Source of the DNA: CBDCMJ01 sp965224325
Lineage (GTDB): Bacteria; Chloroflexota; Dehalococcoidia; Lucifugimonadales; UBA3495
Direction: 5' to 3'
Assembly (NCBI GenBank): GCA_965224325.1
Contig: CBDCYT010000021.1
Span: 131,168-195,167 of the forward strand
DNA length: 64,000 nucleotides
Shown here piece by piece: positions 25,817 to 34,466 of this stretch. A model generated the notes under the pieces. It worked only from the letters and a program-made list of their open reading frames with translations. It was not told the origin of the DNA and searched no databases. Positions within the stretch are counted from its first letter, which is position 1. Each line of letters opens with the position of its first letter. The position numbers and the translations under genes were made by a program.

Positions 25817-26308
25817 TTGACCAGTCGAAGAGACGCGCACCTCGAGAAGGTCCTTGAGGCCCAGTCCGAATTACTGGACCTGCTGGAGGGGATGGACTAC
25901 TGTCTCGACTGGAGGCCTGATCCGTCGGCCTGGTCGGCGCGGCAAGTGGTTTACCACCTGCTGGACACGCCGCCGGGAGGCATTCACATGGTGATTTCGG
26001 GCATCCTTTGCGGTGAGGTTAAAGAGTACGAGATTTGGGCCGATCGGGACAATGTGACGCCGGAAAGACTGGTCTACGATCTAGGGCAAATCCGGGAAGA
26101 CATCGACTCGTTTTTCCAAGCAATGGGGTATGCTCTGGATATGGCGACGGACGAAGACCTCGACGGGAAGTCGGCCCTGGGTCACATGAGGTCCCGTGAA
26201 ACTGATGAGGAACGCACCGTGCAAGAGTTACTGGACCGCGTCGTGGAGGGCCACTGGCGGCCCCACTTGGGGCAAATTCGCGAATTGCGAGACGCTCTAG
26301 GGATGTGA
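25817..26308 (+). CDS. DinB-superfamily protein
   Basis: 163-residue predicted four-helix protein. WSARQVVYHLLDTPPGGIHM in the first third and VVEGHWRPHLGQIRELRDAL at the end carry the spaced histidines of the DinB/YfiT metal site. Members include thiol-dependent transferases (bacillithiol and mycothiol types) and many of unknown role. TTG start at 25817 behind GGGAGG (25807-25812). Co-directional with galU and 32 bases after it; it converges with lepA. Function not assignable. Confidence 0.68.
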   Translation: MTSRRDAHLEKVLEAQSELLDLLEGMDYCLDWRPDPSAWSARQVVYHLLDTPPGGIHMVISGILCGEVKEYEIWADRDNVTPERLVYDLGQIREDIDSFFQAMGYALDMATDEDLDGKSALGHMRSRETDEERTVQELLDRVVEGHWRPHLGQIRELRDALGM

Positions 26309-26324
26309 CCGGCTTGACCCGCTG

Positions 26325-28172
26325 TCAGCCCGCCTCACCCAGCTTGAGCATGGCCAAGAAGGCTTCTTGAGGAATCTCGACCCTGCCCACTACCTTCATA
26401 CGCCGTTTGCCATCTTTTTGTTTGTCCAAGAGCTTCCGTTTCCGGGTGACGTCGCCACCGTAGAGTTTGGCCAACACGTCTTTGCGCATGGCTTTTATGG
26501 TCTCCCGGCCAATGATCCGGCCCCCAATCGCTGCCTGAATCGGCACCTCGAATTGTTGACGGGGTATACTTTCCTTCAGCTTCTCCAGCACTGCCCGGCT
26601 TTGAACCGCCGCCGAGTCACGGTGCAAGATCATGGATAGGCCCTCTATCGGCTCCTGGTTGACCAGAATATCCACCTTGACCAGCGGCGCCGCCCGGTAG
26701 CCGTCCATCGTATAGTCCAGCGAGGCGTAACCCTGGGTGCGGGACTTGAGCTGATTATAAAAGTCAGACAATAGCTCCACCAAGGGCATGGTGTACTCCA
26801 TGACCACCCGGTCCTGCGCCTCGGCTGCGTCATTGGCGCCCCTAAAGGTCCCCGTTTTTTGCATATACTCCATATGCTTGAACTCGCACCGGCGCGAATG
26901 CATCAGGTCCATGATCACCCCCACGTGCCGGTGGGGAGCCACGATAGTCAAGCTAAGAATAGGTTCTAGAATCTCCTTGATGCTATGGGGGGGCGGGAGC
27001 TTGGCTGGGCTGTCCACGTGGTGCGTCTCTCCACTGTTGGACATCACGCGGTAGCCGACGCTGGGAGCGGTTGCGATGATGTGCAAGTCGTATTCCCGTT
27101 CCAGCCTTTCCTGCACAATTTCCAGGTGCATCAACCCCAGGAATCCACAACGGAAGCCGGACCCGAGGGCGGCGCTGCTTTCCGGCTCGATGGTCAGAGA
27201 TGCGTCGTTCAGTTGCAGCTTGCCCAAGGCAGTCCTGACGGTGCTATAGTCTTCCCCATCCGCGGGATAAAGACCTGCGAAGACCATGGATTTCAAGGGC
27301 GCATATCCGCCTAGAGCCTCGTTGGCAGGTCGCCAGTCGCTGGTCAGGGTGTCTCCTACGTTACACTCCCGGACGTTTTTTAGCCCAGTGGCAACGTACC
27401 CCACCTGGCCGGCGTGAAGAGACGCAACTGGGCTTGGAAAGGGAGCAAAGACCCCGACTTCCACAACCTCGGTCACTTTGCCGGAAGACATTACCCGGAT
27501 CCGGTCCCTCTGGGAAATCGCACCGTCTTGAACGCGAATGTTGGCTATGATCCCTTTGTGGGAGTCGTAGAGAGAGTCGAAGACCAGCGCGCGCGCCGGT
27601 TGGTCCACGTCGCCGGACGGTGGCGGGACCCGGTCCACCAGCGCATTCAAAATGTCACCGGCGCCGGTGCCCGTTTTGGCCGACACAAACAGGATTTCTT
27701 CCTCTCTGAAACCGAACACCTGCTCCAACTCGGTGGCCACGCGCCGGGTTTCTGCTTGGGGAAGGTCCACTTTATTGACCACCGGGACCAGCACCAGATC
27801 GTAGCTCAAGGCTAAAAGTGTGTTGGAGATGGTTTGAGCCTCGACGCCTTGGCTGGCGTCCACCACCAAGATGGCTCCTTCGCAGGCGGCGAGAGCACGG
27901 GACACCTCGTAGCTAAAGTCAACGTGGCCGGGGGTGTCGATAAGGTTTAGCTGATAGGTTTGCCCATCGGCGGCCTGATACGACATGGTGACGGCCTTGC
28001 CTTTGATGGTGATGCCCCGTTCCCGTTCCAAATCCATCCGGTCCATGAACTGAGCCTTCATGTCCTGTGGGCGAACGGTGTTGGTCAATTCGAGAAAACG
28101 ATCGGCAAGGGTGGACTTTCCGTGGTCCACGTGGGCGATGATACAGAAATTACGTATTAACTCATTTAGCAT
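26325..28172 (-). CDS. lepA: Elongation factor 4 (LepA)
   Basis: About 615-residue translational GTPase that acts on stalled or early ribosomes. G motifs: AHVDHGKST, DTPGHVDFSYEV, NKVDLPQAE and SAKTGTG; the LepA-specific C-terminal domain with KLYGGDVTRKRKLLDKQKDGKRRMK is complete. I start at ATG 28172 (MLNELIRNFCIIAHVDHGKS), which fits the family; the ATG at 28196 would overlap the upstream ABC gene by 23 bases. The close junction with the oligopeptide ATPase gene suggests co-transcription, an odd functional pairing. Confidence 0.95.
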   Translation of the reverse strand: MLNELIRNFCIIAHVDHGKSTLADRFLELTNTVRPQDMKAQFMDRMDLERERGITIKGKAVTMSYQAADGQTYQLNLIDTPGHVDFSYEVSRALAACEGAILVVDASQGVEAQTISNTLLALSYDLVLVPVVNKVDLPQAETRRVATELEQVFGFREEEILFVSAKTGTGAGDILNALVDRVPPPSGDVDQPARALVFDSLYDSHKGIIANIRVQDGAISQRDRIRVMSSGKVTEVVEVGVFAPFPSPVASLHAGQVGYVATGLKNVRECNVGDTLTSDWRPANEALGGYAPLKSMVFAGLYPADGEDYSTVRTALGKLQLNDASLTIEPESSAALGSGFRCGFLGLMHLEIVQERLEREYDLHIIATAPSVGYRVMSNSGETHHVDSPAKLPPPHSIKEILEPILSLTIVAPHRHVGVIMDLMHSRRCEFKHMEYMQKTGTFRGANDAAEAQDRVVMEYTMPLVELLSDFYNQLKSRTQGYASLDYTMDGYRAAPLVKVDILVNQEPIEGLSMILHRDSAAVQSRAVLEKLKESIPRQQFEVPIQAAIGGRIIGRETIKAMRKDVLAKLYGGDVTRKRKLLDKQKDGKRRMKVVGRVEIPQEAFLAMLKLGEAG

Positions 28173-28173
28173 A

Positions 28174-29253
28174 TTAAGAGGACTCGATTGGACCATATCC
28201 GGGTGCGTGAATACAAGCCACCCAGTGGCCGGGTTGAGCTTCCCGCATCTCGGGCACTATCCTGGAGCATTCTTCGGTGGCGATGGGGCACCGGGGATGG
28301 AACACGCATCCGCTGGGCGGGTTGGAAGGGCTGGGGACCTCTCCGGACAGGATAATTCTCTCCCTTTGGGCGTCAAGCACGGGATCGGGAATGGGCACCG
28401 CAGACAGTAAAGCCTTGGTGTACGGGTGCAATGTATCGAGGTAAATTTCATTTTGGGGGGCCATCTCTACCAGGCGCCCGAGGTACATCACGCCGACACG
28501 GTCGCTTATGTGCCGGACCACCGAAAGGTCGTGGGCGATAAACAAGTAGGTGAGATTGTGGAGTTCCTGAAGGTCTTCCAGCAGGTTGATCATCTGGGCT
28601 TGAATCGATACGTCCAACGCCGACACCGGTTCATCGGCGACGATAAAACGCGGCCCTACCGACAGGGCCCTGGCAACTCCTATCCGCTGGCGCTGGCCGC
28701 CGCTGAACTCGTGAGGGAACCGGTCGGCCATGTAGGGATTCAAACCCACGCTTTGCAATAGCTCCGCGACCCGCTCCCGGTATTCCGCCTTCCCGTTGAC
28801 CAGTTTGTGGACTAGCAGCGGCTCGCCGATAGTATTTCCCACGGTCATACGTGGATTCAGGGAACCATAGGGGTCCTGGAATATCAACTGCATTTGCCGT
28901 CTCATCGCTCGCATCTCTATTTGCCGTCTCATCGCTCGCATCTCTTTGGACGAGAGGCTGGTCAGCTCCTGGCCATCGAATATGACCTGTCCCTCAGTGG
29001 GCCGGTAAAGCTGCAATATGCATCTGCCCGTGGTGGTTTTTCCGCACCCGCTTTCACCCACCAAACCCAAGGTCTCCCCGACGCGAATGGAGAAACTAAT
29101 GCCATCCACGGCCTTGATGTTCGTCCTGCCGCGTTGAAACAATCCCCCGGAGGATATAGGGAAGTACATCTTAAGATTTTTTACCTCAAGAAGTATCTCG
29201 CTACTCGCCGCTGACGAGTCCACTCCAGGTTCTATCTCCGGCGCACTGTTCAT
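28174..29253 (-). CDS. Oligopeptide/dipeptide ABC transporter ATP-binding protein (OppF/DppF-type)
   Basis: 359-residue ATPase. Walker A GLVGESGCGKTT, Q-loop region QLIFQDPYGSLNPRMT, signature LSVG preceded by FSGGQRQRIGVARAL, Walker B FIVADEPVSALDVS and the peptide-transporter C-terminal extension with HPRCPIATEEC. Just before the Q-loop, IEMRAMRRQ occurs twice in tandem from a 27-base duplication in DNA. Whether that insertion is tolerated is unknown; it lengthens the linker before the Q-loop. Sits 11 bases after the second ATPase gene. No permease or binding-protein gene is next to the pair. Confidence 0.9.
   Translation of the reverse strand: MNSAPEIEPGVDSSAASSEILLEVKNLKMYFPISSGGLFQRGRTNIKAVDGISFSIRVGETLGLVGESGCGKTTTGRCILQLYRPTEGQVIFDGQELTSLSSKEMRAMRRQIEMRAMRRQMQLIFQDPYGSLNPRMTVGNTIGEPLLVHKLVNGKAEYRERVAELLQSVGLNPYMADRFPHEFSGGQRQRIGVARALSVGPRFIVADEPVSALDVSIQAQMINLLEDLQELHNLTYLFIAHDLSVVRHISDRVGVMYLGRLVEMAPQNEIYLDTLHPYTKALLSAVPIPDPVLDAQRERIILSGEVPSPSNPPSGCVFHPRCPIATEECSRIVPEMREAQPGHWVACIHAPGYGPIESS
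28892..28945. repeat. 27-base exact tandem duplication inside ABC ATPase gene
   Basis: The 27 bases starting ATTTGCCGTCTCATCGCTCG at 28892 repeat exactly at 28919. In frame, adding nine residues. Confidence 0.9.
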
Positions 29254-29264
29254 CCCTAGGCGCT

Positions 29265-30344
29265 CTAAGCCGGCCCATTGCTCAGATGTGTGGACGCGAA
29301 AGCGCCCGCGCCGCCGGAGCCGGTGTTGTTCGGGGCGCTAGGTCCGGTGGAAGTGTGTAAAGCGCTGGCTCCCAACGCATCCCACTGCCAGCAGGCTGAC
29401 CAATGGTCCTGACCTGCCTGCATCAGTGGCGGCTCCTCCACTGCGCATTGGCTGACGGCCCAAGGGCATCTGGGGCGAAACGCGCAACCCTGAGGAAGGT
29501 TGATCAGGTCGGGAGGTTGCCCTTCGATTGGCGCCAGCTTCGAACGGCGGGGTTGGTCTAATCGTGGCACAGACTTGAGCAAACCCACTGTGTAAGGATG
29601 CCTTGGGTTGGCGTAGATTTCCTGTGCCAACCCTTGCTCTATGATCTTTCCGGCGTACATGATGTTCACCCGGTCAGCGTAGCGGGCTATAACGCCAAGA
29701 TTGTGGGTGATCACCAACAGCGAAGCCCGGGACTCTCGGGCCAGGGATTTCATCAACTCCAGGATCTGCGCCTGAATGGTCACGTCCAGAGCGGTGGTGG
29801 GCTCGTCAGCGATGATCAACCTGGGATTGCAGCTGAGAGCCATGGCTATCATTACCCGTTGCCTCATGCCGCCGCTGAACTGATAAGGATACTGATTGAT
29901 GCGGCGTTCCGGGCTTGGTATGCCCACTCGGCCCAGCAGGTCCACACTCTCCCGCCGGGCCTCCTTCCGGGTCATGCCCTTGTGGAGTTGCAGCCCCTCA
30001 GTGAGCTGACGCTCTATGGTCAACACTGGATTGAGGGAGGACATTGGCTCTTGAAACACCATGGCTATCTTGGCGCCCCGTATGCGGCGCATTTCGGTCA
30101 TGTCGATCTTCAGTATATCCTCGCCTTCGAACAAGACTTCTCCGCCGGCGATTTTGCCCGGTGGGTCGGGGACCAACCGCATCACCGAGAGAGCGCTGAC
30201 ACTCTTGCCGCAACCACTCTCGCCCGCCAACCCCAAAGTTTCACCTTCATCCAGCCGGTAAGAGACACCGTCGACGGCTTTCACGATCCCATCGTTGGTA
30301 TGGAAGTGGGTTTTTAGGTCTTTTACTTCAAGAAGCGGGGCCAC
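29265..30344 (-). CDS. Oligopeptide/dipeptide ABC transporter ATP-binding protein (OppD/DppD-type)
   Basis: 359 residues from GTG 30344: APLLEVKDLKTHFHTNDG, Walker A GLAGESGCGKS, Q-loop MVFQEPMSSLNPVLT, signature FSGGMRQRVMIAMAL, Walker B LIIADEPTTALDVT, and the C-terminal RCPWAVSQC extension. I chose 30344 because an AGAAGGAAGG site precedes it and the length then equals the family's. The frame stays open to ATG 30521 and would add an Ala/Arg-rich, low-complexity tail of up to 59 residues that homologues normally lack. Paired with the OppF-type ATPase; transport components must be elsewhere. Confidence 0.88.
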   Translation of the reverse strand: MAPLLEVKDLKTHFHTNDGIVKAVDGVSYRLDEGETLGLAGESGCGKSVSALSVMRLVPDPPGKIAGGEVLFEGEDILKIDMTEMRRIRGAKIAMVFQEPMSSLNPVLTIERQLTEGLQLHKGMTRKEARRESVDLLGRVGIPSPERRINQYPYQFSGGMRQRVMIAMALSCNPRLIIADEPTTALDVTIQAQILELMKSLARESRASLLVITHNLGVIARYADRVNIMYAGKIIEQGLAQEIYANPRHPYTVGLLKSVPRLDQPRRSKLAPIEGQPPDLINLPQGCAFRPRCPWAVSQCAVEEPPLMQAGQDHWSACWQWDALGASALHTSTGPSAPNNTGSGGAGAFASTHLSNGPA

Positions 30345-30521
30345 GAGCCTTCCTTCTGGGTCTTCCGCCTGGGCTTCTCTCCGAGATTTCCGGCTGGCGC
30401 TTCTTCCGGCTCCCGCACGGGGTGTCTTCTGGAGATTCTTGCCAACCAATGCAAGTGTCGCGGGCGGCGCAGCGAGGGCCCGCTTCATTGCCCGGCCTTC
30501 GGGCTGGTTCAACCATATCAT

Positions 30522-30912
30522 TCTATATGGTCCTATGTGGTCAATCGATTATCGGCTGTGAGAAAATTAAACGCAACTAAGGGACTATTTGCCTTCAAAG
30601 CAGTTGGTGGGTGCTTGTTGGGGTAACAAATGACTGGCAACGTCCCGGCGGTAAACTCGATAGGCCGTTATGATCTCCCGCTTAGGGTAGCGCTTGCGGT
30701 CGACGTACACAGGAACACGTTCGTCTAGCGAGCGGACGGCCGGGCTTTTTGACCGCCGCGCCGGTGCCCGTCGTTGTTTGCCTCACCACGCCGAGGCCTT
30801 CTAGAGAGGTTGTGGAACTATTTGACAGGGTCAACTCCGATGGCGAATTATTGTGACGTTCCCATCGCATGAGGAATTGAATCAGGCCCCAACTCCAAGG
30901 AGGTATCTAGCG
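30522..30912. other. Intergenic region between ABC ATPases and membrane protein
   Basis: About 390 bases separating divergent genes. No gene recognised. It should contain the promoter of the ABC-lepA transcript (minus) and of the small membrane protein (plus). Confidence 0.4.
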
Positions 30913-31347
30913 ATGATGGACATGGTAAAGCGCATTCTGGCAGCATTTCTTGTGTTGACGGCGATTGCCGTGGCTCTCAACCTCATACTCACGCCGGTGT
31001 ACCATGACGGATCGCCGGACTATCCGGTTTGGAAGATTGTGAATTGGTTCATGGCGGTCGCGGTGTTTGTGGCGCTGGTCGTGAGCTACCTGCAAAGGCG
31101 CACCCTGGGAAGCGAGGGAGCCGGTAACCTGCAGTACATTCGGGCCAGCTTGACCTACTACGGGGCCATCGTGCTGACCATGCTGTTCTTCTGGGGGTGG
31201 TTCTGGACGTTGAATCCCGACAGCGAGACTGGTGACGCCATAACCTCGCACATAATCTACTTTCCGATAATGGACTCGCTCTTCGTAGTCGTGGCGCTAG
31301 CTGCCGGCTGCCGTCTCTGGAACCACGGAGGCGACTCAAAGGAATAG
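30913..31347 (+). CDS. Small four-helix membrane protein of unknown function
   Basis: 144 residues from ATG 30913, set by AAGGAGGT at 30897-30904. Four hydrophobic stretches: ILAAFLVLTAIAVALNLIL, FMAVAVFVALVVSYL, YYGAIVLTMLFFWGWFW and IMDSLFVVVALAAGC; short polar ends, C-terminus WNHGGDSKE. I do not recognise a named family. The gene at 61.4 kb encodes a protein of the same size, topology and tail style (GG plus Ser near the end), and may be a distant paralogue. Longer reading from 30853 adds a leader without a ribosome site. Confidence 0.6.
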   Translation: MMDMVKRILAAFLVLTAIAVALNLILTPVYHDGSPDYPVWKIVNWFMAVAVFVALVVSYLQRRTLGSEGAGNLQYIRASLTYYGAIVLTMLFFWGWFWTLNPDSETGDAITSHIIYFPIMDSLFVVVALAAGCRLWNHGGDSKE

Positions 31348-31478
31348 GGCGGGCGTGGCGTTCCCAGGCAATGGCCGCTGCTCTTCCCGGAAAGGCGAGC
31401 CTACTGAGAGTCACACGACAACTACCCACTCAAGAGGTGGCAGTACAGTCTCCCCTTCCCAGCCAAACTATACATAAG

Positions 31479-31652
31479 CGAGCTTGTGTCAGAAGTCTCC
31501 ACTCACGATTTTGGGCGGACGCAATCTGACGGGTTACTACTATCGAACGCCTAAACGAGCATTGAATGCGGCTAAATAACCCGTCATTCCCGCGAAAGCG
31601 GGAATCCAGAAAGGTAGAATGCTGGAGGACTCAGCTTTCTGAGACAGGCTCA
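31479..31652. mobile_element. Short inverted-repeat element (MITE-like), copy B
   Basis: 174 bases, inverted relative to copies A and D. Ends GAGCTTGTGTCAGAAGTCTCC and its partner CTGAGACAGGCTCA. Central palindrome ATTCCCGCGAAAGCGGGAAT. It shares the conserved GACGGGTTACTACTATCGAA and CATTGAATGCGGCT blocks with the other copies. Confidence 0.75.
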
Positions 31653-32323
31653 ACCTGGAACTTTCAGGCTAAAGTTAAGCTGCGCGCCGCGGAATAGGTA
31701 AGGGCACGGACAGCCAAATCGGTTGCCCGGGACAACCTGGGTGATCTCTTCCTCCAACACGATCCCCTCGCTGATCTTGGGCTTTCTCAGCAACGCCGGT
31801 TCCAACTACCACTCTGGCTACTACCTGACTGCCAACAACGGCGTATACCAGGCGGGAGCGGTCGCTCAATTCTCCTACACCGAACTTGGTTTGCGTAGTC
31901 AGCAGGTTGTCTCCGGCGCCTGGATTAGGGAGGGGAGGCTCTGTCTCCCGACGAGGGGGTGTATGCTCCTGGGAGCCGCATTCCCTTCTGCGCGCTTTCA
32001 CCAAGTCCGTGGCGGACATAATAATGATGAGGATGCACAAGAAAGGTGGTTAATGACCATAATAGTGTCTTCTTTTGGGGATTACCGGAGATTAACCGGA
32101 ATCGTAAGACCAGTTTATGACGCTGCCATCTTCCGGATAGTTCTCGGGGCCACAGGCTGCCCCAAGGGGAAGTTCCGAATAGAAGGTGGTGCAAAGATTG
32201 TAGGCAAGTCCGTCCCACTCAGGTGGACCCCCCCTACGGCGATTCCGTTTGCGTACCGGGTCAGGGCGCTCGGACCTAGCGGGCTGAGCATCGGCGTCTA
32301 TCTTGGCATAGCATAGGTTACTT
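31653..32323. other. Non-coding stretch before the MMPL relic
   Basis: 670 bases. A plus-strand opening of 197 codons (31723-32316) has no recognisable family, atypical composition, and overlaps competing minus-strand openings; I do not call a gene. The stretch may hold the decayed upstream part of the MMPL locus. Confidence 0.4.
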
Positions 32324-33306
32324 GTGACTGAATGGCTGGCCCGTATCTGTGCGCGAAGGCCGCGGTTGGTCATCGCTATATGGGCCGTGATTGGGCTGAT
32401 CGCGGGCGGGCTCGCCATAGACGCCGAATTGGGCCCTGGCCGCCGCCACTCGCAGACTGGCTCGACAGCGCGACGACTACGGAGCTGCGGCTGAGCAGCG
32501 GCGCCGAGTCCGAGCGCGCCGACCGTCTCCTCGAGGACCGGCTTCGCGGCCCCAAGCCCATCAGCTAAATAGTCATTGTCCAGTCCGACTCCCGCACAGT
32601 GGACGATCCGGAGTTCCGGGCCAAAACCGAAGCCGTGTACGGCGATATCCTTTCCCTGGGTAGCGAAACCGTCGCCTCCGGAGCGAACTACTACCAGACC
32701 AACAACCCGGCCCTCGTCTCCGCGGACCGCAGAACTGCGTCGATGCCCCTGGTCCTGACCGGCAGCCTTGCAGAGGCCGAGGGAAACGTCAATACTGTCC
32801 TCGACGTTGTCAAGGAAGCGGATGCCGAGGAAGGCTTTCGGGTCCTCATGGTCGAGGACGCCAGCATCTCTAACGAGAACAACGAGTTGGCGGAAAAGGA
32901 CCTGAGGCGGGGAGAACGCATCGGCATTCCGGTAGCCCTCATAATTCTCATCGTCCTCATCGGCACCATCACCGCCGCCTTCATGCCCGTAGGCCTGTCC
33001 CCCATGTCCATCATCGTTGCCATGGGTATAACGGCGCTCATCGGTCAAGCCATGGACCTGGTCTTCTTCGTCACCCTTATGATCATCATGATCGGATTGG
33101 CCGTGGGGATCGACCATTCGCTCGTCATAGTATCCCGCTACCGCGACGAGCTGGCCCGTGGCCTGGACATGAACTAGGCCGTCGAGCGAGCTGGCGCGAC
33201 AGCAGGCCGCACGGTGCTGTTCAGCGGCCTCACCGTGGTCATCGCCCTCTGCGGCATCCTCATCGTTCCCTTCTCCTTTTTCCAGTCCCTCGGCCTTGGG
33301 GCTGTA

Positions 33307-34350
33307 CTAAACCAAAGCCAAGGTGGGATGTGCATTTACAATACATCGGTGATTGGGCTGGGATTCTCGCAGAAATCCTTCGGCCTTTGATTGTAGGACG
33401 GTGCGGCAGCGGCCCTTGACCTCGTCTTTCCGGATGGACAGCCCGCAGAGGAAATTCCCGACCCTCTCCTTTACCAGGGCCTTGGTTCCCAAGCACAGGT
33501 TTCCGGTGGCTTCCTCTCTCGCCCAGCCCCAGATGGCCTCATCGGCGTTGAAGTCCGGGCTGTAGCCCGGCAGGTTCATCAGCCGCAGCCCCAAGCCCGG
33601 CGTCCGCAGATACTCACGCACCGCCTCGCCGCGGTGCGCCGGCGCGTTGTCCCAAATCACGTTGAGCGGCCCGGAGTGCCTCTGCCGCAACCGCTCCAGG
33701 AAGGCAGCCGAGGTTCCGGAGTTGCTGTTCCCCTCCAGGTCCATCCACTCCACCTCACCGGTCTCCAGGCACACTGCCGAGTAGTAGCTGGCCTTTTCGC
33801 CATAGCTCGGGCTGGTCGAGTCCACCAAGGCCGGCTCTCCCTTTAGCACCCATTTGCCTCTCAGTTCGGCATCGGCCCGGAAATGGGCCTCGTCGGCGAA
33901 GAATATCTTCGCTCCCGTACGCCACGCCTCGTCCGACAGGGTGGCGTACTCCGCCACGAAGGCCTCCCGCTTCTGCTCATCTGCCTTGACCAGACGCTTC
34001 TTGGGACGCTTCAGGACAAACCCCAAGCGGTGCAGATAGTTCAGGCAAGTGCTGCGGCTCAGGCCAATGCCGAAACGCTTCGAGACAAACTGCCGCACCA
34101 CTTTCCAGTTCCAGTTGGCCATTTCTATGCCCGACATCTCGGGCAACTCCTGCACTGCCCCCGTCAACTCCGCCTGTTGCGTCTCGCCAAGTGCGGGGGG
34201 GAACCCCCGGTCTGCTCGAATATCAAGGCTGCAGGCCCTCCCTCGCCGAAGGCGGCGGCCCATCTGCCGATGGTGTGAGCATCCCGGCCCAGTGCCTGGG
34301 CGGTGCCCGAGGCGGTCAGGCCCCGGCACAGGAGCCACAGTGCGTGCCAC
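33307..34350 (-). CDS. IS630-family transposase, catalytic frame
   Basis: 347-codon opening; the authentic part runs from about codon 50 (FPPALGETQQAELTGAV) onward, since the earlier codons shadow the other frame. HTH region VVRQFVSKRFGIGLSRSTCLNYLHRLGFVLKRPKKR, then DDE triad: KIFFADEAHFRAD, NVIWDNAPAHRG and YSPDFNADEAIWGWA. Its stop codon is formed by the end of the inverted repeat. A G7 tract near 34193-34199 separates it from the N-terminal frame, so full-length protein needs a frameshift (programmed or mutational). Confidence 0.82.
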   Translation of the reverse strand: MARTVAPVPGPDRLGHRPGTGPGCSHHRQMGRRLRRGRACSLDIRADRGFPPALGETQQAELTGAVQELPEMSGIEMANWNWKVVRQFVSKRFGIGLSRSTCLNYLHRLGFVLKRPKKRLVKADEQKREAFVAEYATLSDEAWRTGAKIFFADEAHFRADAELRGKWVLKGEPALVDSTSPSYGEKASYYSAVCLETGEVEWMDLEGNSNSGTSAAFLERLRQRHSGPLNVIWDNAPAHRGEAVREYLRTPGLGLRLMNLPGYSPDFNADEAIWGWAREEATGNLCLGTKALVKERVGNFLCGLSIRKDEVKGRCRTVLQSKAEGFLRESQPNHRCIVNAHPTLALV

Positions 34351-34466
34351 CGTTCTCTCTCCAGGGGTGTCGGCGCTAGGTACATCCTGCTGCGCACACT
34401 AGCCAAGTCCAACTGCCACCCCTCCAAGTCCGGCCTTATCCCCCTCATACCCATCACCATCCCCAC
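34164..34466 (-). CDS. IS630-family transposase, N-terminal HTH frame
   Basis: 100 residues: PTPLERERWHALWLLCRGLTASGTAQALGRDAHTIGRWAAAFGEGG is the helix-turn-helix DNA-binding front of IS630 transposases, leading to LIFEQTGG where the protein continues in the next frame across a G-tract. Confidence 0.75.
   Translation of the reverse strand: MGMVMGMRGIRPDLEGWQLDLASVRSRMYLAPTPLERERWHALWLLCRGLTASGTAQALGRDAHTIGRWAAAFGEGGPAALIFEQTGGSPPHLARRNRRS

Noticed and set aside
31723..32316. 197-codon plus-strand opening as a gene
   Set aside because: No family features, no ribosome site, competing antisense openings, and it sits in a decayed locus.
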